Assembly: GCA_949739095.1 (NCBI GenBank) | Contig: CATIYX010000255.1 | Location: forward strand, 1 to 8,841 | Origin: an uncultured Clostridia bacterium | GTDB taxonomy: Bacteria > Bacillota > Clostridia > RUG12999 | DNA: 8,841 nt | Direction of reading: 5' to 3' | Shown: piece after piece, positions 1-7,647 of the stretch | How positions within the stretch are numbered: the stretch's first letter is position 1 | Layout of the letters: each line of letters begins with the position of its first letter | Translations under genes and position numbers: made by a program | Notes under the pieces: generated by a model | What the model was told of the DNA's origin: nothing | What the model saw: the letters and a program-made list of their open reading frames with translations, nothing else | Database searches by the model: none

Positions 1-3000
1 ACAACGGAGCCCCGAAGAACTTCAAGGCCAAGATTGCCGCCGCTGCCGCCGCTGGTTCCCTGTACCGAGAAAGAATAGGAATCTTCGCCGCCTTTTGCGG
101 GACTATAGGAGTCCCCTGTTTTCGCATAGGCTTCCACACGCATTGTTCCCGATTTTGTTGTGCTCGGTCGAATCACCGTTCCATCATTCATCAATGCGCT
201 TGTATCAGAAGAGGTATAAACAAATTTAGAACCATAGAGTGCACCTGTCTGCGGCAGGGCTACATTTGCTGTCAGCCCCATCAGACTGCCCAGTTGATAT
301 TTCAACGCCAGCAGGTCTGCTGTGACTTTTGCTTCTTCACCACCGGTTAAAAATACCTGGAATTCTGACAATCCAACGTTGCTGGTTGCCACTTTTTCTG
401 TGACACGGAACCGGAGGTAACGTGCCAGCGTCTGATTCACAGAAATAAACTGCAATTCTTCACCAAGCGTTCCGCCTGTGGCAAGCTGCGTATAGGTTTT
501 TCCGTCCACAGAAGCTTCCAAAACAAATTTCCGCAGCGGATAGCTGTCCAGAATCATTGCTTCTTTCAGCATAATCCGGTTAAACACCTGTATCTGACCA
601 AAATCAATGGTCAAGGCAGGATCTTCTGTGTTCGTCCATTTTGCAGTTTCCCAGTTTGTTCCAACGTTTCCGTCCACTGCATTTTCCGGTCCGCTGCCTT
701 TTTTGCTGCCTACATTGGAGCTTATCTTACTGTTCAGCGCCAAATTCCCTTCCGGAATATAAATCGCCGTTAATGGTTCAAACACTTTCTCTATATAATT
801 TTGGGGATCGTCTGACATTTCCAGCCGGAATGTCATCACAATGCCGTCTACATCCTCTGTAATTTTTCCAAGTTTTCCTTCATTAGAAACAACTTCCGGT
901 TTGGAACTGGTCCATGTCACTTTTGTACCCGGTAATTCTTTCGTGTTAAGCGCAATATCGCCGGATACAAATCCTTTCAGCTTGGTAATTGCACTGTAGT
1001 AGTCCACGTTGTCTACAATATATTGCGGTACATACCCTTTGTTGACAATCACTTTTACTTTATTGATTTCTACGATACCGGTGTTATTATAGGTCTTGCC
1101 ACCCGTGCTATTATCTACACCATTGATTTCAATGTAACTCAAATTGGCAGCGTTCTCACGGATAAATTCGTTATTTACCAGCGTTTTATAATTCTCCGTA
1201 CCATCGTCCGCCACTTCCAGCGTCAGTCGTTTGGTTTTCAGATTGAAACGCGCTTTTATTTTCAGCGTTAAATCCGCTGTTGCTACATCCACTCTGGTAT
1301 GTTCCGCTTCTCCATTTTCTGTTAGTCTCCGCACATAAGTATAACCGTGTCCGCCTGTTGCTTTTCCGCTGTAGATAGTAAAGATACGGTTGCCTGCATC
1401 ATCATACGGAATAAATTCCACTTTTTCGCAAGTAGCCGGCAGATGGATATCTGCTTCCACAATCATTTCGCCTGTTATCTTTAGGGTTTCATCACCCAGC
1501 GCAGGGTAAATGCGGACTGTCGTTGCGCTTCCGCCATTTGTTCCAGTGCGGTCCAGCAGCAATTTGCCATCTTCCTGTTTCACTTTTCCAACCCCCGGCA
1601 CCTGCACAATGTTTGCCGGAATATCGCTGCCGGAAAAATCTGTTTCATACAGGGTATATAATCCATTCATGAAGTTGATTCCCATTTTCAAATCAAAGGT
1701 TTTCTGCAAAGTTTCGTTGCCGATGGACAACGTTGCGGTCATGGTAACCGGCAGTTTTGCATCATCCCCTAGTTTGACTAAGGTTCCGTCATTACCCATC
1801 ACAGTTGTGTCAGACGATGTCCATGTGATAGTAGTACCAAATGCTCCTATCTGCGGCAGTGTTTTCAGATTTCTAGTGATTTCGTCCGGGTCCTCATCTG
1901 TCAAATCCGCTATTGTCAGTTTTTCTGCCGCCGCTGCAAGAATTTGCTGCGGGTCCGTGATTGCTTTCACGGTCACATGAAATTCTTTATACATATCTAT
2001 GCCGGAATTACTTGTTTTTGCTGTCAAAACAACCTCTTCGTCTTCGCCAATCGGACGTGTTACAGCACCTGTCGTCGAAATGGCAGCCACATTGCTGGAC
2101 GTCCATGTTAACGCTCTTCCGCCCACGGAAGCCGGCAGTTTTTTCAAATCATCTACCACCGCGTCCGGTGTGTCGGTCAAATCGTCAATTGTCAAGTTTT
2201 CAAGGGCTGCGGTGAGCGCTGCGGTTTCTTCCTGCTTATATTTCTCAATTTCATAGATTTTCGCAGAATAGATTGCGATAGAATCGTTCGCATTGTTGCT
2301 GGGCTTCAAGCCAAGATAAATTCCTGCAAGTCCGCCCCAGCTCTGTTCTAACGTTTTTGCCTCTTGCCCCTCAAAGTTCACTGTCCATGCGCCGGTATTG
2401 TCCGTATCCAGTGTATAAATAATCTTGTTCTTTCTGTCATTAGGTGAACCGCCGCTCGGAATTGTCTGTGTATTTCCGGTTGCAATCCAAACATTTGCGT
2501 TCGACTGCGTTAAGCTGACACCGGCACCTTTTGCCAGTGTTTCTCCACTTTTCTTGGAAAAACCGACTGCTGCCAACTGTATCGTTGTGTGAGGTTTTAC
2601 CTCCAACTCCAGCCGATATTTCCCAAACACCTCATCTGTATATACTGCGCTATGTGTTGCCGCGTCATATGGCACAGTATAGATTTTTAACGGACGGTTC
2701 ATGGTTATCTTTTCGCCGTTATCGCTGGCGTTTGCTGCCGTAGTTTTTGTGGCTTTCAACGCGCCATCCTCTATAGTGTGCTCTGCCATGGACTGCATTT
2801 CCGCCGATGTGATCCATCCTTCTGCCATTTTGGTTTCTGGATCAATGACAGAATTTTCATATGTTTCGCTGAATATCAGTTTCGCCTCAGACGGATCCGA
2901 CGTTGGCGTTGGTGTTGGTGTTGGTGTTGCCGTGGCAGTCGCGGTTGGCGTTGGTGTCACAGTCGCGGTTGCCGTAGCGGTCGCGGTTGCAGTTGGTGTC

Positions 3001-4784
3001 GGCGTTGGTTCTATGCTGGTATCCGGTGGTGTAGTCGGCTCTTCCGTCCCGTTCCATTTATAAACTTTAATGCTTCTTAGCTGTACATAATCGTTCGGAT
3101 TGAGATAATTTTTAAATTCACATGTTAGCTTACGAATATCGACGCTGCCATATGTAGGATAAAACGGTCCTGCTTGTTTCGTATCATCAAATGCAGTAAA
3201 TACACCGTTTGTTGTATCTATGATATATCCAAAAGAATACTGTTCATTTTTCTCATGACTGAAATCAGTACAATAATTAACGCCACCTGCCGCAGTGTCT
3301 TTTTTGTTAAACTGCATAACAGCATCTTTATTAAAAAAGAAGGAACTATGTGTCTTGTTTTCTAAGCCATCAACCGAATTGCCAACAAAATTCGCATAAA
3401 ACTGTCCATCAGTCAAACCGTCTACAGCCGTCAATTCAACATAGTACTTTTTATTACTTTCCATCACGAAATTCTGACCGTCTTTTTTCAGCGGTACCTC
3501 AAATTTCAAGATGTTATCGCCTGTATATTGTTTTCTGCTACTCGCTGTTGCTTTCACCTGCAAATAGTTTTCTGTCGTAGATGTAATTTCCAACTCGGTG
3601 CTGCCGCGCTGCGTCACAGTATATTCACTGTCGCCGCTGCCAAGTTGCATATTCACAACCTGTTCCCAGCCCGCTTCTTCACTTCCGCCGGCAGCCGGAA
3701 CAGTTAGTTTGAATTCTTTATATTTGGTAAAACCAACATAACTTCCTGCAGGAGTTTCTGTAATTTTTGCTGTTAAAATAACATCGGTAGCCTCTGCCTG
3801 CTGTGTAACCGTCTGTCCATCATTAGAAATGACAGCCGTATTGCTGGATTCCCATGTGATAGCATCCAGTCCGTCTGCACCGTCCACAGAGTTTGGGAGC
3901 GTCACTGCACTTGTCACATTCTCAGGATCAGCTGTCAGCTTGTCAATCGTCAGTCCAGCTACTGCCCGCTCCACTGGATTATTCGTGTCTTTCTCCACTT
4001 CAGTTACCTTTAAATTCTGCATTTCCATGGATGCATTTTTGGCATCTGCAAAAAACTCAAGTGTATCACCGATATAACCAATCGTTGTGCCTTTGCCCCA
4101 ATTAGTCATTGGAAAGGTATCCGCAGATGCACCCGCCGCAAGTGTTCCTGTCACCGTAGCAGCAGTTTCACTTCCGTTTAAGAAAACCTGAAAAGTTCCT
4201 GTATTGGTATTCATCCGTAAACGCACCGGTATATTGTCATTCGTCATAGCAGCAATCGATGCATCAGAAGTTGTCGCTGTCAATTTGTTATTATAAACTG
4301 CTACAGCACCTTTTGTCATACGCAGTCTCCCGCAAGAAGAATTACCGTTATCTCTGCGTCCGTTCACATCCAGCCAAATGCCATTACCGTTTCCAAGCTC
4401 TGCGTATTTCGCTGTAAATTCAATATCGTAAATCCCTTTGAGATGTCCACTGCGTACTGCTGTACGAGTTTCCTCATCTGTTCCGGTTTCTGCAAAATCT
4501 CTGTCATAATGTTCTAAAGACTTTCTTACTGTAATTTTATTGCTGCTTGTTGCGCTGGCATTTGCCGCCAATTTCAGACTGCTTCCTGTACCATCTATAT
4601 TTCCATAGGTAGTATCCCCTACTACCGTCCAGCCGAGTGCCGCCAAATCTGCTCCTGCTGCAAGGGCGGTATAGTCATCGTCAATTAAAACATCGCCTTC
4701 CGCTGCCATCGCTGGCATCATACTGCCGATAACAGATATCATCATCACTAAAGATAGCAACAAACTAATACTTCTTTTTTTCAT
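1..4784 (-). CDS. Giant secreted multidomain surface protein (aBig, LamG-like and F5/8C modules), partial at C-terminus
   Basis: One frame stays open for 1594 codons from ATG at 4784 and runs off the left edge. The start follows a strong AAGGAGG. Residues 1-27 are a signal peptide (MKKRS, hydrophobic core, PAMA). Modules in order: LamG-like sandwich (about 30-265), atrophied bacterial Ig aBig1 (271-361), beta-sandwich (362-582), Thr-Pro/Thr-Ala linker (593-628), LamG-like (635-854), aBig2 (855-940), aBig3 (946-1034), LamG-like (1035-1256), aBig4 (1257-1340), F5/8 type C discoidin (1347-1480), aBig5 (1483-1575), then a Gly/Ser-rich stretch. Each aBig has the signature [TY][WY]xSS or a close form. 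I see only about four Cys, as expected of an exported protein. No catalytic motif or SLH repeat is visible; either could lie past the edge. It is the second gene of an operon with the SLH protein. By family knowledge such proteins bind or degrade polysaccharides at the cell surface; the exact substrate is unknown. Architecture is confident, function is not. Confidence 0.9.
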   Translation of the reverse strand, partial: MKKRSISLLLSLVMMISVIGSMMPAMAAEGDVLIDDDYTALAAGADLAALGWTVVGDTTYGNIDGTGSSLKLAANASATSSNKITVRKSLEHYDRDFAETGTDEETRTAVRSGHLKGIYDIEFTAKYAELGNGNGIWLDVNGRRDNGNSSCGRLRMTKGAVAVYNNKLTATTSDASIAAMTNDNIPVRLRMNTNTGTFQVFLNGSETAATVTGTLAAGASADTFPMTNWGKGTTIGYIGDTLEFFADAKNASMEMQNLKVTEVEKDTNNPVERAVAGLTIDKLTADPENVTSAVTLPNSVDGADGLDAITWESSNTAVISNDGQTVTQQAEATDVILTAKITETPAGSYVGFTKYKEFKLTVPAAGGSEEAGWEQVVNMQLGSGDSEYTVTQRGSTELEITSTTENYLQVKATASSRKQYTGDNILKFEVPLKKDGQNFVMESNKKYYVELTAVDGLTDGQFYANFVGNSVDGLENKTHSSFFFNKDAVMQFNKKDTAAGGVNYCTDFSHEKNEQYSFGYIIDTTNGVFTAFDDTKQAGPFYPTYGSVDIRKLTCEFKNYLNPNDYVQLRSIKVYKWNGTEEPTTPPDTSIEPTPTPTATATATATATVTPTPTATATATPTPTPTPTSDPSEAKLIFSETYENSVIDPETKMAEGWITSAEMQSMAEHTIEDGALKATKTTAANASDNGEKITMNRPLKIYTVPYDAATHSAVYTDEVFGKYRLELEVKPHTTIQLAAVGFSKKSGETLAKGAGVSLTQSNANVWIATGNTQTIPSGGSPNDRKNKIIYTLDTDNTGAWTVNFEGQEAKTLEQSWGGLAGIYLGLKPSNNANDSIAIYSAKIYEIEKYKQEETAALTAALENLTIDDLTDTPDAVVDDLKKLPASVGGRALTWTSSNVAAISTTGAVTRPIGEDEEVVLTAKTSNSGIDMYKEFHVTVKAITDPQQILAAAAEKLTIADLTDEDPDEITRNLKTLPQIGAFGTTITWTSSDTTVMGNDGTLVKLGDDAKLPVTMTATLSIGNETLQKTFDLKMGINFMNGLYTLYETDFSGSDIPANIVQVPGVGKVKQEDGKLLLDRTGTNGGSATTVRIYPALGDETLKITGEMIVEADIHLPATCEKVEFIPYDDAGNRIFTIYSGKATGGHGYTYVRRLTENGEAEHTRVDVATADLTLKIKARFNLKTKRLTLEVADDGTENYKTLVNNEFIRENAANLSYIEINGVDNSTGGKTYNNTGIVEINKVKVIVNKGYVPQYIVDNVDYYSAITKLKGFVSGDIALNTKELPGTKVTWTSSKPEVVSNEGKLGKITEDVDGIVMTFRLEMSDDPQNYIEKVFEPLTAIYIPEGNLALNSKISSNVGSKKGSGPENAVDGNVGTNWETAKWTNTEDPALTIDFGQIQVFNRIMLKEAMILDSYPLRKFVLEASVDGKTYTQLATGGTLGEELQFISVNQTLARYLRFRVTEKVATSNVGLSEFQVFLTGGEEAKVTADLLALKYQLGSLMGLTANVALPQTGALYGSKFVYTSSDTSALMNDGTVIRPSTTKSGTMRVEAYAKTGDSYSPAKGGEDSYSFSVQGTSGGSGGNLGLEVLRGSV
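345..746 (-). other. F5/8 type C (discoidin, CBM32-like) domain within the giant surface protein
   Basis: Residues 1347-1480 of the giant protein. The domain opens with NLALNSKISSN and AVDGN.GTNWE, the usual first strands and the 'aVDGn..T.W' signature of F5/8C domains. It continues with LTIDFGQIQVFNRIML (the 'i.iDLG....i..i.l' strand), the 'sVDGkTYTQLA' turn, and ends in ARYLRFRV followed by LSEFQVF, the classic 'aRYvRl.....gl.EfqV' ending. These domains typically bind galactose, GalNAc or other glycans through one face of a jelly roll. The ligand cannot be assigned from sequence alone. Confidence 0.87.
1966..2222 (-). other. aBig domain 2, start of a tandem aBig pair
   Basis: Residues 855-940, with core LTIDDLTDTPDAV, LTWTSSNVAAIS, the turn AVTRP and the strand EEVVLTAKTS, then KEFHVTVKAI. 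It is followed after five residues by aBig3 (about 1682-1949, residues 946-1034), which has LTIADLTDEDPDE and ITWTSSDTTVM. These two are the only adjacent copies; the other three stand alone between glycan-binding-like modules. That is consistent with a local duplication followed by strong divergence. Confidence 0.8.
2901..3008 (-). repeat. Hexanucleotide tandem array encoding 18 [P/A/V]-T dipeptides (linker)
   Basis: Thirty-six consecutive codons (residues 593-628) alternate X-Thr, where X is Pro (9), Ala (8) or Val (1). In order the X residues are PPP AAAAA V PP AAA PPPP. At DNA level this is a degenerate 6-bp repeat of the type CCAACG/GCAACC, with third-position variation. Thr-Pro linkers of this kind are flexible or extended, often O-glycosylated, and separate binding from catalytic modules in secreted glycosidases. 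It splits the N-terminal LamG/aBig/sandwich block from the rest of the protein. An antisense frame reads it as a Val-Gly/Val-Ala repeat, which is an artefact. Confidence 0.95.
3700..3974 (-). other. Atrophied bacterial Ig domain 1 (aBig) of the giant surface protein
   Basis: Residues 271-361. The domain has the family layout: a leading helix-like AVAGLTIDKL, a loop, the conserved ITWESSNTAVIS strand, a 'VTQ' turn, VILTAKIT, and the closing strand YKEFKLTV. The other copies lie at about 855-940, 946-1034, 1257-1340 and 1483-1575. aBig domains are structural spacers in clostridial extracellular proteins, and usually have no activity of their own. Confidence 0.8.
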
Positions 4785-4793
4785 TCTCTGTGT

Positions 4794-4800
4794 CCTCCTT
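4794..4800 (-). promoter_or_regulatory. Shine-Dalgarno AAGGAGG of the giant surface protein gene, touching the upstream stop
   Basis: Read on the minus strand, the TAG stop of the SLH gene (4804-4802) is followed by one G and then AAGGAGG, a 9-nt spacer and ATG at 4784. The site is a full match to the anti-Shine-Dalgarno. Ribosomes finishing the SLH gene end on the next gene's loading site, so translation of the two is probably coupled. No promoter or terminator fits in the 17-nt gap. Confidence 0.9.
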
Positions 4801-4801
4801 C

Positions 4802-7522
4802 CTACCGAATCACTACAATTGCACGAACTGTTGCGCTGTTTGCCGTCGCACTAACAAAAATCTTGTCATATCTCTGACGAATCTGTTTGATGTCGCCAAG
4901 CTCCGCTTTTTTATCACTGCTATCATAGATAAATATCGGCGGTCCGCTGGAACGGGTCACTTCATAGCTTGCTTCTTTGCCGTCCCCATCCGCACTGAAA
5001 TCACATTTCAGCGTATGTACCCAACGGTTTTTGTCCTCTGATACCTGATTGAAATCCGCGTCAACCAAATATCCGCAGAAAGTTTCATAGTCGCCGCGTT
5101 CATCCATTCGTCCAATTGCCGGTTCTGTCCGGAAGCTGCCCAGCACGCGCACCGCGTCAATCCGGTCACGCACGTCCAGCGAATAGGAAATCAAATCCCC
5201 ATTTTTCACCTCATTAAACTGACTCTGGTCAGTGATGTCCTCTGATACCAAAAATTCCGATTCTTTTCCTTCTGTTATCATCATTACTTTCTGAATAGTG
5301 TCGCCGGCTTCATTCACAGTTTTGCTGATTTTGTTCACAAACCCAACCTTGCTGGAGGTCGTAACAACACCAGGATTTCCCGCTTTCATATTCATAGTAA
5401 CCACAATCAAATCTACTGCATGAGTGTCATCGTTGACATCATATCCTGTTACGGTATATTCTTGACCGTTATTCATTTCTACGTTCACCATGTAATCTTG
5501 CTCTGTCGGATTTGCATTGTTTTCCGGATCCGGAATACAAATCGTCATTGTCTGTTCGCTAACGCCAAACGCGCCGCCCTGCGATTTTCCAAAAGTCCGT
5601 TCATAGGAATTATAATACTTTTTGTCATAAGTATTCACTGCCTCCGGGAATGTGATTTCATTAATTTTTCCCTGTGCGTTTGTTTTATAGGCAATGACCT
5701 TACCGCGCAGTCCTGACAAAACACTGGAACTGATTTTTCTTGTAACCAGCACCATGTTGCCGTCCTCGTTTTCTTCCAGTCCGGTCACAGACGCTTTGTC
5801 TGCAATATCCAGCACACGCACTTCTTTGTTCTTACAAGCGATTTTCGCAATACTGGTATTCGCGCCACCCGATTCATTTTCCACCTCTTCTATTTTTTCC
5901 GCCAAGGTATCCGGAATCAGTGCACGAATCTGATACTCAGCGCTCATCGCCTGTCCGGCGGAGGTTTCCAAAATATAGGCATAGTTATCCGCCTGTTCCT
6001 TTTCTATGTAGACAACTTCATTCAAATAGTTGATATAGGCAAGCACTTCCTGACCAACAACCGCTGTCTCTAAAAGTTTCTTATCTTCACATTCAAAAAC
6101 TTCTTCTCCAATGGTGATGGTTTCATCATTAACTTCATTGACTTTTCCCTTCACCTGTTTACTGCTATGCACCACTTCCGTGTTCATACCATCGTCAGCT
6201 GTGAAGATACTCAAAACATCATCCTTTTTGATGATTTCCGGGGAAATTGCATTTCCTTCCGCATCCGTCAAGGTCACAATTTTTTCCTTGTCATCCGGTG
6301 CTAATTCCAAGTCCTTGCGTCCACCAATCATAAAACCGTCTTTAAAATAGACCGTCCAATTGTTTTCCATAATATCTTCTACAATAACGCTGTCATGCGA
6401 TTTCACAAACACAACTTCAATTACGTCGTCATTGTCGTTATCAATCAGTACCATGTTGCCATGGTCCAGATTCAGCAGATTTTCCGCTGTCCAAGTCACC
6501 TGGCGGCGGTTGTTCAAAATGTACATGGTTTCGCCATTTACGCTAAGTTGTTCATAAGCGCTGCTGTTTTCCCCTGTATAATAGGAAATTTTTGAACTGG
6601 ATATTTCTTTGATGTCATTCAAATCAACTTTCCAGCTCTGATTTTTGATATTGGGTTTCATATCCTGAATGACTTCTTTGCCCGTATTTTCATCTTCATA
6701 AACAAAGAAATCAACCCACTGTCCTGCATATTGTTTGAAAGAGGGGTCTTTCAATTCATAAATTTTTCCGTTAATTTCAATTTGGTCTTTTGTGATAGAG
6801 GCAATCGGTGCCAGAAGCCACGTATCAATGGTTGCCGTTACAATCCCTGTCATTTTCATCAGATTGCCTTCACTTTTGTCCGTCAAATCATTCCGAAGCG
6901 TTTTCCCCACTGATACCTCATATCTTGTGCTGCTTCCGCCGCCGGTCACCACCACCATGTCGATGTCCAGCGCATTATATACCAGACGCGCGATTTCGCC
7001 GCGGGTCAGCGGAATTTGGGTCTGTCCCAAATTTTTCAGCAATCCGATTTCTGACGCCTGCATCATATACCCTGTCGGAAATCCGCCTTTTGCATTTGCC
7101 GCCGTACTATATCCCAATGTATTTACTAGGATTTTACAAGCTGCTTCTACTGTGATGTTTGCTTCCGGCTCAAACGTTGTTGCACTTGTTCCTTCAATTA
7201 CGCGCAAACCACTGAGCATATTTATGTACCCCGCCGCCCAATGACTCGCCGGTACATCTGCAAATTTCCCTTCCGCCGCTGATAACGACGTTACATCCTC
7301 CAATCCCATCAACCGAATCACAATCGCTGTAAATTCTGCGCGGGTAACCGGCTGTTCCAGTTCCATATTTCCGTTCTCGTCTCCGACCATGATTCCCAGA
7401 GACTGCAAATCAAACATGACTGTATCCATGTCCGATTTTGCGGATGCTACCAACCCAGACATCATTGTCGTGAGCATTGCAACTACTAAAACCATTGAAA
7501 ATACAATGTTTCTTTTTTTCAT
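4802..7522 (-). CDS. Secreted S-layer homology (SLH) domain protein with beta-rich C-terminal repeats
   Basis: 906 residues counted from ATG at 7522. An in-frame ATG at 7537 exists, but its own sequence is the GGAGGAG ribosome binding site for the 7522 start, so the shorter protein is preferred. Residues 1-28 are a signal peptide (MKKRN, long hydrophobic core, cleavage after ASA). Three SLH repeats follow: 31-74 with a textbook VTRAEF, 85-138 with the conserved FADVPASHWA opening but a degenerate TVEA in place of TRAE, and 151-188 with LTRGE. By family knowledge SLH trimers bind pyruvylated secondary cell-wall polymer. Residues from about 220 to 906 match no named domain I recognise. They look like repeated small beta units (near 223-292, 456-508, 724-795 and 815-905) sharing a G-x-V opening, a short strand pair, a 'vGq/nGd' turn and a final I/V-rich strand. 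It is first in the operon, behind a strong promoter. It may be a structural S-layer or scaffold protein; enzymatic function is not supported. Confidence 0.93.
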   Translation of the reverse strand: MKKRNIVFSMVLVVAMLTTMMSGLVASAKSDMDTVMFDLQSLGIMVGDENGNMELEQPVTRAEFTAIVIRLMGLEDVTSLSAAEGKFADVPASHWAAGYINMLSGLRVIEGTSATTFEPEANITVEAACKILVNTLGYSTAANAKGGFPTGYMMQASEIGLLKNLGQTQIPLTRGEIARLVYNALDIDMVVVTGGGSSTRYEVSVGKTLRNDLTDKSEGNLMKMTGIVTATIDTWLLAPIASITKDQIEINGKIYELKDPSFKQYAGQWVDFFVYEDENTGKEVIQDMKPNIKNQSWKVDLNDIKEISSSKISYYTGENSSAYEQLSVNGETMYILNNRRQVTWTAENLLNLDHGNMVLIDNDNDDVIEVVFVKSHDSVIVEDIMENNWTVYFKDGFMIGGRKDLELAPDDKEKIVTLTDAEGNAISPEIIKKDDVLSIFTADDGMNTEVVHSSKQVKGKVNEVNDETITIGEEVFECEDKKLLETAVVGQEVLAYINYLNEVVYIEKEQADNYAYILETSAGQAMSAEYQIRALIPDTLAEKIEEVENESGGANTSIAKIACKNKEVRVLDIADKASVTGLEENEDGNMVLVTRKISSSVLSGLRGKVIAYKTNAQGKINEITFPEAVNTYDKKYYNSYERTFGKSQGGAFGVSEQTMTICIPDPENNANPTEQDYMVNVEMNNGQEYTVTGYDVNDDTHAVDLIVVTMNMKAGNPGVVTTSSKVGFVNKISKTVNEAGDTIQKVMMITEGKESEFLVSEDITDQSQFNEVKNGDLISYSLDVRDRIDAVRVLGSFRTEPAIGRMDERGDYETFCGYLVDADFNQVSEDKNRWVHTLKCDFSADGDGKEASYEVTRSSGPPIFIYDSSDKKAELGDIKQIRQRYDKIFVSATANSATVRAIVVIR

Positions 7523-7528
7523 ACAGCT

Positions 7529-7535
7529 CTCCTCC
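7529..7535 (-). promoter_or_regulatory. Shine-Dalgarno GGAGGAG that fixes the SLH protein start
   Basis: The minus strand reads ATGGAGGAGAGCTGTATGAAA. GGAGGAG sits six nucleotides before the ATG at 7522, an ideal distance, and it overlaps codons of the upstream in-frame ATG (7537). Translation from 7537 would add MEESC before the Lys-rich start of the signal peptide and would lack an SD of its own. The 7522 start is therefore chosen. Confidence 0.9.
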
Positions 7536-7565
7536 ATCTTGCTTTGTTTATTAGCGCTTATTTTT

Positions 7566-7594
7566 ATTATACCTTCCTAACGTACAAATCTCAA
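7566..7594 (-). promoter_or_regulatory. Sigma-A-type promoter of the SLH/giant surface protein operon
   Basis: On the minus strand there is a -35 TTGAGA (7594-7589), a spacer of exactly 17 bp, and a perfect -10 TATAAT (7571-7566). Transcription should begin near 7559, giving a 5' leader of about 37 nt before the ATG at 7522. The region just upstream is AT-rich with A-tracts, resembling an UP element. A 6-bp palindrome AGCGCT (7553-7558) lies at the predicted start of transcription; its meaning is unclear. Confidence 0.85.
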
Positions 7595-7608
7595 TTGGCA
7601 ATTCAGGA

Positions 7609-7644
7609 TTTTTGATTTGCAATTTCGGTTTTTTTGATATGCAA
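7609..7644. repeat. Pair of 14-bp direct repeats upstream of the operon promoter
   Basis: TTTTTGATTTGCAA (7609-7622) and TTTTTGATATGCAA (7631-7644) match at 13 of 14 positions. They are spaced 22 bp start to start, about two helical turns, so both faces of the DNA align. They begin 15 bp upstream of the -35 box. They could be a regulator's tandem operator or phased A-tracts that bend DNA and contact RNA polymerase. The repeat is directly visible; the role is inferred. Confidence 0.7.
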
Positions 7645-7647
7645 AAG

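Noticed and set aside
1510..1980. Plus-strand 156-codon open frame
   Set aside because: It is antisense to aBig3 and the following LamG-like module; its Ser/Val-rich composition reflects the opposite strand's codons.
2701..3063. Plus-strand open frame with a Val-Gly/Val-Ala repeat, looking like an elastin-like protein
   Set aside because: It is the antisense reading of the Thr-Pro/Thr-Ala linker in the giant minus-strand gene, and it has no ribosome binding site.
7523..7537. Longer start (ATG at 7537) for the SLH protein
   Set aside because: It overlaps the GGAGGAG that serves the ATG at 7522, has no SD of its own and would put acidic residues before the signal peptide.
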